A DNA stretch of 64,000 nucleotides from Acanthacorydalis orientalis. Its lineage: Eukaryota; Arthropoda; Insecta; Megaloptera; Corydalidae. The translations under genes and the position numbers were made by a program. Positions 48,470 to 60,124 of this stretch are shown piece after piece. A model generated the notes under the pieces. That model saw nothing but the letters and a program-made list of their open reading frames with translations, searched no databases and was not told the DNA's origin. Position 1 is the first letter of the stretch. Every line of letters starts with the position of its first letter. The stretch is taken from NCBI GenBank assembly GCA_034766995.1, contig CM068314.1, positions 28,606,708 to 28,670,707 on the forward strand. The letters are read 5' to 3'.

Positions 48470-49379
48470 TTTTCAATTTATTGTCGAAATTAGGAAAGTT
48501 TTTGGTTTATGCTACTTCTTGTGAAATATTTATTCAATACTGTTATTTCATCTTAAGTATTGTACTTTCTTCGGATTATAATTTACCCAACTTGGCTTAA
48601 TAGAGAAAATTGTTGAAACACAATGTATGAATGGTATTTGTAAATTATTAACTGAATTTCAACTTATTAATGTACACATATTATGAAAGTTTTGAGAAAG
48701 ACAATTCATTACAATTTAATTATTTATATTGTCTGAGATGATAGCTTTATGAAATTGTCTAGTATATCTCTAAAATAATTCAGTTATTCGATTAAGATAA
48801 TTTTATAGATTTATATTTTGTCATTTAAATTCTGTTAGTTTGACGTTAGAAACAAATAAAATATGAAAATGTATACACGTTTCCTTGTAACAGTTTAATA
48901 TATTCTTCAAATGTAAAATAATGACCATTCATAATATTATACAAAAAAATTACAATTTTATATAGTTTTGTATAAGTGTATTTTTTAATAAATTGTATTC
49001 GATGAAACATTGTTTAATATATCTATTATTTCATAAAACTAATATTAGTTTAGAAATACATAAAATAATTGAAACTAATATCTTGAAAAATTGATTAAAA
49101 GGAAATTACTTGTAATTTCCTGAACCGGTTATCAGTGAAATGAAGAAATAAGAAATATTTTTTTTAAAAAATGATTCATAGATTTCACTTAGATGCTAAT
49201 AGAATTTAATATTTACAGATGTTCCACTAACCTATTTTAAAAATGATAATACTTTATCGATCTATTGAAATAACAGTGAACAACAATATTTGATATTATA
49301 ACAATTTAGTTAGGTCATTCTTCCTCGTCCTAATAAATACGTACATAATACTTAATACTTAAACTATTAAATAAAAAAA
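47324..49379. other. AT-rich stretch with two TA arrays
   Basis: TA arrays at 48109-48139 and 48412-48469 (the latter with TACATACATA lead-in). A patch at 48240-48340 is slightly more complex. Open plus frames here (47679-48217, 48394-48600) run through arrays and are not called. Confidence 0.4.
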
Positions 49380-49565
49380 ATGACGTTTGATCAAATTTCG
49401 TCCCGAATATTGTATAAATTGTATCGAAATTTATTATTAAAATATGAACACCCCTACGATTCTATCGACTGCGTACAGACACAGAGAGAAATCAATCAAC
49501 TGGTAAAAGAACGCCGTCTTTACCGGCAGCGGGAGCCTTTTGATAAATGTTCTAGTATGCTATAA
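49380..49565 (+). CDS. 61-residue small ORF, possible protein or terminal exon
   Basis: ATG at 49380 is preceded by an A-rich Kozak-like context (AATAAAAAAA). The frame ends at TAA 49563-49565. The second half uses GC-richer, varied codons and reads YEHPYDSIDCVQTQREINQL then VKERRLYRQREPFDKCSSML, a charged, probably helical sequence unlike the hydrophobic noise nearby. GC content rises exactly across this half and falls after the stop. I do not recognise the family. If spliced, an acceptor would have to lie upstream of about 49440, where none is convincing. Confidence 0.4.
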   Translation: MTFDQISSRILYKLYRNLLLKYEHPYDSIDCVQTQREINQLVKERRLYRQREPFDKCSSML

Positions 49566-50161
49566 TCGACTTTGATTCGACATGTAACAAACAAACGTGC
49601 ATAAAGTGACGAAAAAACATTCCCATATCATCGTCTTTTGATATAATATGTTGGAGGTAGAGAATATTACACGCGTGCCAGTGTTATTGATACCTTTACC
49701 TCGGACTGAATGTTTTTTTTTTATTTAAGTACTTCATTTATTGTTATTATTTCTATTAATATCGAATAAACATTCAAGAAAACATTAAAAAAATTAACGA
49801 AAGAAAAAACTTATACAAATTACTCTAAACGAATATATATATATATAATCTTATATTTGTGATTATAAGAAACTGAGAAAAAAGTATATAATAATTATAT
49901 ACTTTAATAATATTTATCCCGAAATTTTACTTGGGTTATTTTTAATTATAATTTTCGCGGAAGAATATGATTATAATTATGTTAGTCGTTAAGAAAATAG
50001 TAACTGCAGATCAAATTCGAATTCTCTGATAATTAATAAAGAGCTCATATTTTTTCCATTTGATTGAATATTGAGTATATATTTTTTTAATGAAAAATTA
50101 CAAATACAAAATAAAAATAAAGTATATAAATAGATTATAATTCCTTTTGAAAATGATATAC

Positions 50162-50164
<3 letters not shown>
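49566..50164. other. AT-rich stretch
   Basis: A GC-richer tail follows the small ORF to about 49710 and could be a 3' untranslated region. A short TA array lies at 49833-49848. Nothing else is seen. Confidence 0.3.

Positions 50165-50208
<44 letters not shown>
50165..50208. repeat. (TA)n array
   Basis: Pure TA units, about 44 bp. Confidence 0.95.
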
Positions 50209-50210
<2 letters not shown>

Positions 50211-50314
50211 CAGATAAACACGTACATATTTATAATCTATTTATAATTTTAAAAATTCTATAACTTTTTATTGAAAAAAATAATAAATTTGTTTATATTT
50301 AAAATAATATTGGT

Positions 50315-50404
50315 CTTTGATTAATGCTATAATGTAGATATTTGTATAAAAATATATATTTGATTTCATTTACAATGATATCTACATTATAGAATTTATC
50401 AAAG
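50315..50404. ncRNA. pre-miRNA-like hairpin candidate
   Basis: The left arm 50315-50341 (starts CTTTGATTAATGCTATAATG) and the right arm 50378-50404 are complementary at 25 of 27 positions, including a perfect 14-bp block CTATAATGTAGATA. Inside, TTGTA and TACAA can add five more pairs after a 2-base bulge, leaving a loop of about 24 bases. The total length of about 90 nt and isolated mismatches fit an animal microRNA precursor on either strand. A tiny inverted-repeat transposon is the main alternative. No known microRNA is recognised. Confidence 0.4.
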
Positions 50405-50619
50405 TTAAATACTGATACTGTTCTTTAAAAATACGTAAATTTATTATTTTTTTTAATTAAATTCAATGAGATTTTTCAAATTGTTAATAGTTTAAATATC
50501 ATTTTTAAATAATTATTTAATAAAATTTTAAAAAATATAATACGACATTTAAAAAAGTTATCTAGAAAAATCATATTTTATAAACATATTAGTGCAATAC
50601 TAAAAATCTTTTCCAATCT

Positions 50620-50880
50620 GTCATTGGGAATCCCATCTACATGCTACCGACTTAGCAAGAGGCAAAGTGCATGATGATTAATGATAAATAGCTGACATGG
50701 AGAAGGCGCTGCTGTTACGGCACGAGGTTCACCCCCGATGCGAGAGGGGCGCATCATGTTGGCCCCCACGGGAGGCAAAACACCCACACAGAAGGCATGT
50801 CAGCACGATATGAAGAACATTGGTAACAGTGAATTGATAGATTTACAATACACATGTTGGTAGCAGAACGATTGAAAGAC
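50620..50880. other. GC-rich island with nested inverted repeats, possible structured RNA
   Basis: GCTGACATG (50691-50699) and CATGTCAGC (50796-50804) are exact complements enclosing about 96 bp. Inside, GATGCG (50737-50742) pairs with CGCATC (50750-50755) around a 7-base loop. The enclosed DNA is strongly GC-rich (CACCCCCGATGCGAGAGGGG and GGCCCCCACGGGAGG), exceptional for this window. A 38-codon frame starts at ATG 50697 but is not recognised. No tRNA, hammerhead or snoRNA signature is convincing. Confidence 0.4.
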
Positions 50881-50955
50881 ATTTAGTTTAAATAGCTTTT
50901 ATTGTATTTGTTAGTGACATAAGATTATTTTTACTTCTATTTTATGCACTCTTTT

Positions 50956-50957
<2 letters not shown>

Positions 50958-51031
<74 letters not shown>

Positions 51032-51037
51032 ATGTAT
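50958..51037. repeat. (TA)n array ending in TATG units
   Basis: About 60 bp of TA followed by TATGTATGTATATG. Confidence 0.95.
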
Positions 51038-51175
51038 ATTTCAATGCCTATTAATTTTTTTATCAGCCATATTTTAACACAATTAGATTTTTATAGAACA
51101 GGATACAAATTTGAATACAATTTTTTTAAATTTCGAGTAAATCAAAGTAGGGTACATGTCATTAGTTTCTATGTA

Positions 51176-51176
<1 letters not shown>

Positions 51177-51223
<47 letters not shown>
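51177..51223. repeat. (TA)n array
   Basis: Pure TA units, about 46 bp, ending in TACATATG. Confidence 0.95.
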
Positions 51224-51227
<4 letters not shown>

Positions 51228-51250
51228 GAATATAGAGTATATTTTTCCAG

Positions 51251-51480
51251 CAAAACAACAAGTATTACGGACTAATTTAAATGTCTCGAGGAATGTGTTT
51301 CGACCACCTAACCAGTTACCGAAAGCAGAAACTGTTAATGTTTTAATGATTGTTTCGCGTGCAGGACAAAATAAAACTAAGGATGTAAAAGATTCGAGAT
51401 TGTATTTTTCTCATTGTGCATGTAAAAATATATCATTCTTAATCACTACAGCTCTACACTACACATATACTCTTTCATAA
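51251..51480 (+). CDS. possible terminal exon (weak)
   Basis: TATATTTTTCCAG (AG 51249-51250) is a fair splice acceptor and one frame is open from it for about 76 codons to TAA 51478-51480. The peptide includes SRNVFRPPNQLPKAETVNVL and is more varied than local noise. An ATG at 51226 would also make an 84-codon ORF, but it starts at the edge of the TA array. No domain is recognised and no polyadenylation evidence was found. Confidence 0.25.
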
Positions 51481-51604
51481 TTGCTTGCTTCCTTCTCGTA
51501 TATAATTATTGCTGGTTTGGACGTTAACGCTCAATAAAATTATCTATGATATCTTTCATTGCAAATATAGTAAATTAACATTCAACAACTATACGTTCTT
51601 AAAT

Positions 51605-51607
<3 letters not shown>

Positions 51608-51661
<54 letters not shown>
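51608..51661. repeat. (TA)n array
   Basis: Pure TA units, about 54 bp. Confidence 0.95.
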
Positions 51662-51665
<4 letters not shown>

Positions 51666-51860
51666 TCGTGTGTGCGAGTTGAATGCGAAAGTAATTAAAT
51701 CTTTTTGCCATTAAAAAAGACCAAGAATGAAAATAAAACACGGGTCAGCGAATTCACAAAATCATTAAGAAAGAATTGAAATTTATTGCTAAATTATAAA
51801 TATTCATCTAAGTCATATTAAGGAAGTTAACCGATATATTTTTTTAATTGTCGTTACCTG

Positions 51861-51866
<6 letters not shown>

Positions 51867-51919
<53 letters not shown>
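51867..51919. repeat. (TA)n array
   Basis: Pure TA units after TACATACATA, about 53 bp. Confidence 0.95.
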
Positions 51920-51921
<2 letters not shown>

Positions 51922-52256
51922 CAATTCATGAGTCATTTAAAATTTTTAGTAAATAAAGTGTATATATTAAATATATTTAATTTATTCAGAAAAATTGTAT
52001 GAAAACCGATTTGTCATAAGATATGACAAGATTGTAAGGAAATGAATAATTGTATTGAGTTTAAGAGTGATCGAAATTGATTTTCTTGATATTTAGATTC
52101 ATGATAATTTTAAATGTTTTACAAATGTTTTTTATTCAATATTTTTTATATATGTTTTTATTTTATTAAAATATTGATGAAAATTTTCTTGTCTTCAAAA
52201 CTGCTCGTATAAGTTGCCAACTTTGTATTAATTTACATATTTATATTAATTTAATT

Positions 52257-52257
<1 letters not shown>

Positions 52258-52302
<45 letters not shown>
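52258..52302. repeat. (TA)n array
   Basis: Pure TA units, about 45 bp, just upstream of the mariner copy that follows. Confidence 0.95.
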
Positions 52303-52304
<2 letters not shown>

Positions 52305-52364
52305 ATTTATAATATAATTATTCATTTAAAAAAACAGTAACCACACAAATTCCACATTCGGTCT

Positions 52365-52799
52365 GAACTTTGGTAACATCGACTTTGGTATTATTAATTT
52401 TGTTTTAAATTGTGCTATTGAATTGAAGATGGAAAAGAATCAAATAAGATAATTTTTTGTATGAGTTTCAAACTGGTGGTAAAGCAATAGAATCTGCTTT
52501 TACACGAAACAATGCTTTTGATGTGGGTGCTGTTAATGAACGTAAGGTGCAATGAAGGTTCCAAAATTTTCGTGCTGGGGACAAGAGCCATGAAGATGAA
52601 GAAGGTCGCGGGTGTCCTTCTTCAGTTCATAACGACCAACTGAAGGCGTTAGTTGAATCAGAACCACACACAATTCGAGAGCTAACACAAACGTTGGTGG
52701 TTAGTCATCAAACAGTTCCGGATCACTTAAAACCACTTAAATTAAAAAATATATATAAATTTGAAAGTCTAACCCGCAGTTATTTTTCAACTAACCTAA
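52365..52799 (+). mobile_element. short internally deleted mariner, copy B (5' end eroded)
   Basis: The 3' terminus ending at 52799 (GCAGTTATTTTTCAACTAACCTAA region, then TA) is a mariner inverted repeat. From about 52369 the sequence matches copy A at 33971-34517 (read on its minus strand): the GGTAACATC leader, the start-codon region at about 52429, and the N-terminal transposase remnants (GGKAIESAFTRNNAFDVGAV). It continues through the VSHQTV segment to the same abrupt junction with the 3' terminal region. The 5' terminal repeat is not recognisable. Stops and frameshifts make it non-coding. Confidence 0.8.
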
Positions 52800-53040
52800 T
52801 ACATATTATATATATATATATACATACTTATATATGTATATAGTCTTATGAATTTAAAATTTCATAAAATAAATCTTAATTCAGTCAATAACATTTTAAG
52901 CAACTGATCGATTAATCGAAAAATACAATTTCCAGCTGATATTAGTTATTAAAATAGTCACGGATGTTATAAATCAATCACCTGTACACCTTAGAAATTT
53001 AATTAAAGAAATTATTAAGATGTTTTAATATATTGTAAAG

Positions 53041-53043
<3 letters not shown>

Positions 53044-53122
<79 letters not shown>
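53044..53122. repeat. (TA)n array, one of the longest
   Basis: About 79 bp of TA with a single CATA interruption. Confidence 0.95.
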
Positions 53123-53848
53123 GATTGATTACTTGTTGTTTTTTTTTCAAGAGTGCAACTACAAGGTGTTTTACTTCGATTTAGAGAAACTCGAAATTAA
53201 TTGAATTTAAAATTCAATGTTGGTTTTCGCAGAACTTATCGTTGTGAAAAAAGTATTTAAAATTTAATAAAACTTAATAAATCATACAAGCCTGGTGTAA
53301 ATATTATATAAATTATATTAAAACAAACAAGATAAAAACGCACAAAAATAATATAAACGTGTTCTGAAAGAAAAAAAAATATATTTGACGTCGTGTAAAA
53401 AAAATCTCGAAAACGTACATTTAATAACAAAGGCTCGATGAAAATGTTTTATTTAATAATAAAAAAAATACATGGAAAGGGTGTGTTTCTAGTACATATT
53501 CATACATCACAAATTCGCATTTATATTATGAATACGAGATTACGTTTCGATAACTTTGAGGAAAAGAAAAGGAGAGTTTATTACTAACGATTTTGTCACA
53601 ACATGCTATTTTGAAATTACATAATATAGTCCCGTTTCAACTCAAATTTACATTTGATTATATTATGTTTTTGATTGCATCTAACAATAATTTCTGTTAT
53701 CTGAATAATAGAATAGGTGTATTTTGTAAATAAGTGTTTCGAATTGAGTGGGTGTTGAACTGGCCTTTTCTGTTCTAAAGTAAGTAATTAACATATGTTA
53801 GGCTAACACACATCCATACAAATATATACATTATTATATACATACAAA

Positions 53849-53890
<42 letters not shown>

Positions 53891-54102
53891 CATAAGTAAG
53901 AAAGATCTCTATCTTTGTTCTAAATTATTGTTTTATTTTATTTATGTGACCTTTGAAACGTTTTAATGATTGTATTCAATATTTAAGAAATGTTATATAA
54001 TTTTTAGATATATAGTTTAGATTTGTTTAGTAATGTACGTGCAAAAAATTAGTTTTTAAGGGTAATTTTATACGTTTTAACATTTAATTTAGGCACTTTA
54101 TA

Positions 54103-54107
<5 letters not shown>
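53123..54107. other. AT-rich stretch
   Basis: TA array at 53852-53886. No gene signal is seen. Confidence 0.4.
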
Positions 54108-54186
<79 letters not shown>

Positions 54187-54187
54187 G
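54108..54187. repeat. interrupted (TA)n array
   Basis: TA runs split by CTATATATACA, about 80 bp. A smaller array is at 54257-54277. Confidence 0.95.
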
Positions 54188-54277
54188 GCTATAAATCATT
54201 GAATTATGAATCGAATTTAATCAATTATAATTTTAATGACTTTTCATGATGTTTGATATATATATATATATATATAA

Positions 54278-55739
54278 AACACAAGTGTTATTTATCACAG
54301 TCAAATCTTAACTAAATTGTTTCATTCTTTTGAACTGGCCCCTTTAAATAATATTTAAATTTTAACAACGTAAAGTAATTAAGTACCTCTTTTATTTAGT
54401 AATTTTCCACAGTTTTATATTTTTTTGATAAATAATAGATATAATTAAGTAATTAATTAAAAATATGCGTTGTGAAATGATTTTTTTGAATAAGTATTTA
54501 AGTTAATGTTTATAGCAATACATATTTAGGTAAAGTCTAGGATTGCTCTTGTACGTGACTTCAAAATTCTAACAAATGAATCCGTTTCAAACGACATCTA
54601 TTCTTTTGCGATATGGTTATTCATCTGCTGATAAATCAGTTTCAATAAAAAAACGTTTGATTGCTTAATCAAGTCATTGACAAGAATCTTCTGTTTTAGT
54701 GAAGAGTACTATTTGAACACGTAGGCAATTAATTACATTATTCTTTGCCAACAACTTATTTTTAGATTAGAATTTTACTATTTTTTTTCTATTTATTGTT
54801 TGTACAAAAATCTGTTTCAAAAAAAAAATTTAATGAGCACGAGTTTGCCATATTCAATTAAATAACCAATTGGTTAAAATATAAAATCTCATTTATTTAA
54901 TAAATGAAATATTTGTTTCTTATTTGAAAAAAAAACACAAAGGATACAATGATTTCTGATGATAAGAATACTGACTTTTTAATTTTTAAAGACTATGTTT
55001 TCAAAATATTCATGTATCTTTCAAATTTTAAAAATATCATTTAAAGATTTTTTGTGTTTTTATTAGAGTATCTATCTATATAGTATATATACATTCATTT
55101 TTATTTGAAATTAGTTGAAATGTTTTCAGATAGATTCATTGTATGTTATCAAGAATATGCAATCTTACATTATATCTCAAATAAATTCACAGGGTGTGCC
55201 TGAGCGTTTACGATATCCATCACTGATATTATTTTAAAGTGATTCTCACTGTAAATATATCTTTATAACAAGATAATTATATCATAAGTATATACTTCTA
55301 CCATAATGTTGTAAATGCCATCAGATGCCCTCATTAGACGAGAATCTTCATTCTTAGTTAATTAATTATATTTCGGTTGTTGCCATTTGCACCCTTCAAC
55401 ATTTCCATTTAGAGACATATCTGACAGATCAAATTTCACTTGCCAGGATTGATGATACATTTGTACGAAAGGCAAAACTATAAACTGACGAAAGATAGAG
55501 ACCGTCCCAGCACAATATGTAGTAACAATGATTCGGCTATCTCTTGCTTTCTAAACACTTACCGTATAGTTGTTAGCGTCAGAAACAGCAAATAGACAGC
55601 AATATATAGTGTTATCAGATAAGGTATACATCGGTTGGCGAGATCTTATCGTCGTACGCTAATCTAATATTCTAATTGTATTGTAGGAAACGTAACATTC
55701 AGTTAGCAGATTTCATGTTAACTGTTGCTTCCCTATTTT
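54278..55739. other. AT-rich stretch becoming more complex after 55190
   Basis: From about 55190 to 55740 GC rises modestly, but frames are interrupted and no splice-flanked exon is convincing. Confidence 0.3.
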
Positions 55740-56100
55740 CTTATCGAACGATTATGCGTCTTAACATACGTTAGCGCAAGCACGCTGAATCATTGTACGG
55801 ATACTGTTTAAGGTCTTCCGGAAAGCTCCTCCGGGAAACATTGAAATCTCATTTCCGGACGCTACGCGTGTATATGTAGCCGCGTTCGGTACGAACCGAG
55901 GGGTTGTAATTAGTGAAAGATTGTACCGAATCTATTCCTGGAGAATACGAGATAATAATGCGCGTTGAAATTATGTTTATGCGTTTACACTGACGCGATG
56001 AATGCGCTTTTCCAACTTGCGTGCTGCAAAAGTGGAAAGTTTGTTCGAATTGTGTAGTTCGTTCGGCGAGAGTTATATTTCGATTTAATATTATAACGTC
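55740..56100. promoter_or_regulatory. CpG-rich island, candidate regulatory element
   Basis: Dense CG dinucleotides and a 13-bp palindrome GTTCG-GTA-CGAAC (55884-55896). A TTGTAATTAG homeodomain-type site follows at about 55906-55915. The GTTCGGTA word is shared with the island at 19560-20290. The minus frame 55849-56175 (108 codons) is open but begins in AT-rich DNA with no recognisable domain, so regulatory DNA is favoured. Confidence 0.35.
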
Positions 56101-56432
56101 AAGCTTATAACTAATGTTTGGTTCAGTTTCAACTTTATAATATTTTATATAACAACATACAAAATATATACTCATATATATATATATATATATTACACTA
56201 TAGCTGCTATATTTTAGTTATATATTTTTTGTGATGTTTTATTTCATTTATATTTTATTTATAAGTGTATTCTTTTTAACAAATACTTGTATAGAGTATT
56301 AGAAGTGCCAATCAACTCATTTATAGATAAATCTAAACATAAAAAACCATAAAATATTTTTAATCTATGAAAATAAGATCATATTTTCTCACTAGCAATG
56401 CACTGAAATTATTTATTATATTTCAAATTTAA

Positions 56433-56433
56433 T

Positions 56434-56491
<58 letters not shown>

Positions 56492-56507
56492 GTATGTGTG
56501 TGTGTGC
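56433..56507. repeat. (TA)n(TG)n compound microsatellite
   Basis: TA runs with one CATA interruption, then TGTATGTGTGTGTGTG. Confidence 0.95.
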
Positions 56508-57100
56508 GTTCGTGGGTGGGTAGCTGTTTATTCGTAAATGTATAGATTATCATTAAAAATACTGTAAAATAATGAAAATTTTATATTTAATGAGGATGCA
56601 GGGGAAACGAAAATATAATTCCAAAAATGTTATTTCCGAGCCTGGTATCCGTCTGTAAAAAAATATAGAAGATATTCGATATATTATTTTATTTATTTAA
56701 ATTTATTTTCAAATTTTTGAAATTTTTCCGTATATATATTTATGTTAATAATTTCAAGGTGCGTATTTCTGTTACATTTTTATATTAAAATTCTACACAA
56801 ATATATACTTCATAAAATAATATTAGACACATTTAAAAATTTCAACCTAAAAATGTTCTCTGTACAAGTTTAAATGAGTAATGTTATTTTAAAATATATA
56901 AATTATAGAAGGTAATTAAAAGTATCATCAGTTTGTTGTATTTTCATATTTGGAAAGGGGTACGGATTATTTATTTATAAATGAAACATTTTAATACGTA
57001 TTTAAGCTATTCTATGATTGATACATTACAATTTTGTTATAAGGTAAAAGTTTTAATTTAACGGTTGTAAATAAAAAGGTAGAAAACTTTTTTAAATTAA
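56508..57100. other. AT-rich stretch
   Basis: No gene or structure recognised. Confidence 0.35.
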
Positions 57101-57115
57101 AACTCTCTTTCTCTC

Positions 57116-57184
<69 letters not shown>
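57101..57184. repeat. (CT)n(TA)n compound microsatellite
   Basis: CTCTCTTTCTCTCTCTG leads into about 64 bp of TA. Confidence 0.95.
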
Positions 57185-57190
<6 letters not shown>

Positions 57191-57229
57191 TATTTGTATT
57201 CATAAACCGAATATGCACACATTGAACTT

Positions 57230-57640
57230 TACAATCTAAAAGAAAAATCCATACCGTCGCATGTAAAGCCCCCGTCTTGTATTGAACAAGGCATTTACTT
57301 CCCATTGCACTTTATAGCGAAAGTACGGCAAATTCGAAATCTCTCGATGCCAGTTTAACAGAAATCGGCAGGGCGGAGGGTCGACACATTTGTTGCCGTT
57401 AGACTGTATAGGTCGTGTCGTCGCCGTACGTACTCTCTTCTCCTATCGCTTTTCCTCCACAAAATGGTAATAGGAAATGAATTGTGCTTTTTCATGCATT
57501 GTTGCAATGTCGAAAGGTAAACTGACTTGCCGCGAGATCATTCAATTCGTATTTGTCTGCAGGCTTTCAAGTAGGACGGGACCGCACAAAGAATCCACGT
57601 CCTCCGTCGCCATTCTTTAACGTTTTTATTACCGTAATAC
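57230..57640. promoter_or_regulatory. CpG-rich island, candidate promoter
   Basis: About 380 bp of complex, GC-richer sequence with a pyrimidine-rich tract (57430-57460) upstream of a possible start codon at 57464. CTTGT-ATTG-AACAAG-type symmetry occurs near 57275-57290. Frames are otherwise short. Confidence 0.35.
57464..57516 (+). CDS. possible short first coding exon (weak)
   Basis: ATG at 57464 has an excellent insect start context (CACAAAATGG). The frame reads MVIGNELCFFMHCCNVE plus two bases and meets a donor GAAAG|GTAAAC (GT 57517-57518). The encoded segment is Cys-rich and short, and no acceptor-paired exon is visible downstream. The call depends on the start context, the donor and the island position only. 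Confidence 0.2.
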
Positions 57641-58694
57641 AGTGGCAGATTTCATATTGCGTTTTGTCGAACAAATTTTCTATCTCATCGTTTTATATTG
57701 ATATCAACTTTTTTGCATTTCGGTTTTCTTTACAATGAATAGATTCTTTTATTATCAACTGTATGCTTTATTAGTTAACTGAAAAGTATACATATGTGTA
57801 TATATATATATATATATAAGAAATTTATTTCTTGTCATTGTTGTACATAACTAATAAATTACAAACTAATTGATACAAAAGTATTAATTGAGAATATCGA
57901 AGAGACCACACTAAAGTTTCCTTATATTACATTTTTCTACAAAAAAGATGTATGAACGAAAGATATTTATTTTTATTATGAAACAAATAACTCAGTTTAT
58001 AATACTGATACATATTACATTTTTCTTATTAATTTATAATTAAGTTTGCACATGCCTAGAAACATTGTAACTTCATCTTATGTATCTTCAAAAATGTACA
58101 AATACAATTAAAATTTAATGTTCTTTACTGTTTAAATTATATAATTAATTTTGCGTTCTATTAATTAATGGCATTATTTAATTGTTTTTAAGAAAAAAGT
58201 GCATTACTAGCACTCTAAGACGTTATAATACATAACTTCTTGTAATTTAGACATTAATTAAATTATTATAGTCATATAAAAAGTGAATTTGAAGTATATA
58301 TTGTTTTATAGGTCAAAATTCAATTTAATTAAAACGGTGCAACGATCCTGTTGAACTCGAGAAAATATTAAGTAATTATAACTAATTACTGTGAATAATA
58401 ATTATATGTTTGTTATAAAACTAGTGGCTATTTGGTTGAGGTATTAATTAAAATATTATACACTTATTTTTTGCCTCACAAATTTAATTTACATTCAATT
58501 ATTAAAATACATCCTTTCATTTATATCAAAATTTGAATTGTTATAAAAGTAATTATACGAATATATTATGTTTGTATTTAAATTGTGAACGTGAAATATT
58601 TTATAATTGCATTTTTTATGCAAACATTATATGTCTTTCTATATGCGTAAATACATACATAAATACAAACATCTGTATATACATAAATATGTAT

Positions 58695-58703
58695 ATATGA
58701 ATG

Positions 58704-58736
<33 letters not shown>

Positions 58737-58749
58737 ATGTGTGTGTGTG
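58695..58749. repeat. (TA)n(TG)n compound microsatellite
   Basis: TATG lead-in, about eight TA units, then TG units with one TATG interruption. Confidence 0.95.
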
Positions 58750-59112
58750 ATAAAAGTAATATCGCGTTTTTATTTTATGTATTTTTAAATAATAATCTTT
58801 TTTATAATCTTGTATATTTCAAGATGACGAATTGAGATAGTTTTCAAGAAAAACATTTTTGATATGAATAATCATTTTTTTATCTTTGTGTACTTTTTAA
58901 AGAAACAAGTTTTCTATTAATATTTTGTGCATTAAATGTGCATATAATTGGTTCTATGTGTAAAATTAGATATTACGTAAATATGAATCTAAGAAGGAAG
59001 TTAAAATAAAAACATACCATGCTTTAAACAATTTTTAATTGATTTTTTTATTTAAATGCTTAAGACCTTGAATTTATAATACAAAAACGATATGAAATGA
59101 AACAAAATGCGA

Positions 59113-59114
59113 CA

Positions 59115-59174
<60 letters not shown>
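59113..59174. repeat. (TA)n(GA)n compound microsatellite
   Basis: TA runs with one CATA interruption followed by about ten GA units. Confidence 0.95.
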
Positions 59175-59176
<2 letters not shown>

Positions 59177-60124
59177 TTTTTTAAACAAAAGTTTGTTGTA
59201 ATTATCTTAATATTATTTAATTTCGAGGTCTTTAAATCATGTTAGGCTTTTATTTATCACTAATTCATACTTTAAATATTTCATAACAAAATTTATTAAC
59301 AAAAACAACAAAACAATATGAAAAGATTACAGTTGTGATATTTTTGCTGAAAACTTCTTATTCGTTTGTTGTATTTTAAATGGTTTTAACTTTTATTGAT
59401 AAGGAAATTATAAATTAAAACTAAAACAATGTATGATGTTTGAGATATCATGGGACATACACATTTATTTACACTTTTGATTTTAAAATAATATCGTATA
59501 TATATATATATAAACTATGTTCTTGTAACGATTGAATAATGATTTTTATTTTCTTCAAAAATTTACTATAATTAGAGGGAAAAGATTTTTTTCGATATTT
59601 AAATTAACTACTTTTTGTCTCTTTTGATAAACTCGTAAAATATAGATTGTATTTGTGCCCCTAAACCTGTATTAAGCCATTGATATATCATTTTTAAATT
59701 TATTTAAAAATTAGTTAACAATTAATGATTATATTTAAATTAATTGTATATGAATAAACTCTATGACTGATTTAATAAGTTATAAAGTAAATTAAAGAAA
59801 TAAATGAATACAAAGTGTAAATTAAATCAGTCTTTTTTATTTTCAATTGAGGCATTATTGTACTATCAATATTATTCTAAGAGAAAGTAAAATAGATTAG
59901 AGGTGGTCACGAGAACTTCCGGACATAATCTGAAAATTTCTAGAATAAAATCTCTCTTGTTTTTTCTCTTTATACATTTTTATGTATAATATTTAAATTA
60001 CTTTCAAAACAAAATATCACTTAAACAGTCTTAAAGATAGAAAATACCTATATTATGCATCATAATAAAGTTAAAATAAATAAAACCCTGGTAAATCAAT
60101 CGAAAGATAGAAATAGTGTAAAAA

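Larger units (their letters stand above)
57641..60124. other. AT-rich non-coding desert
   Basis: TA arrays at 57797-57818 and 59496-59512, plus the two compound arrays listed separately. No coding signal is seen. Confidence 0.4.

Noticed and set aside
50691..50804. Twister, hammerhead or H/ACA snoRNA identity for the GC-rich hairpin
   Set aside because: Core motifs of these classes are absent or misplaced.
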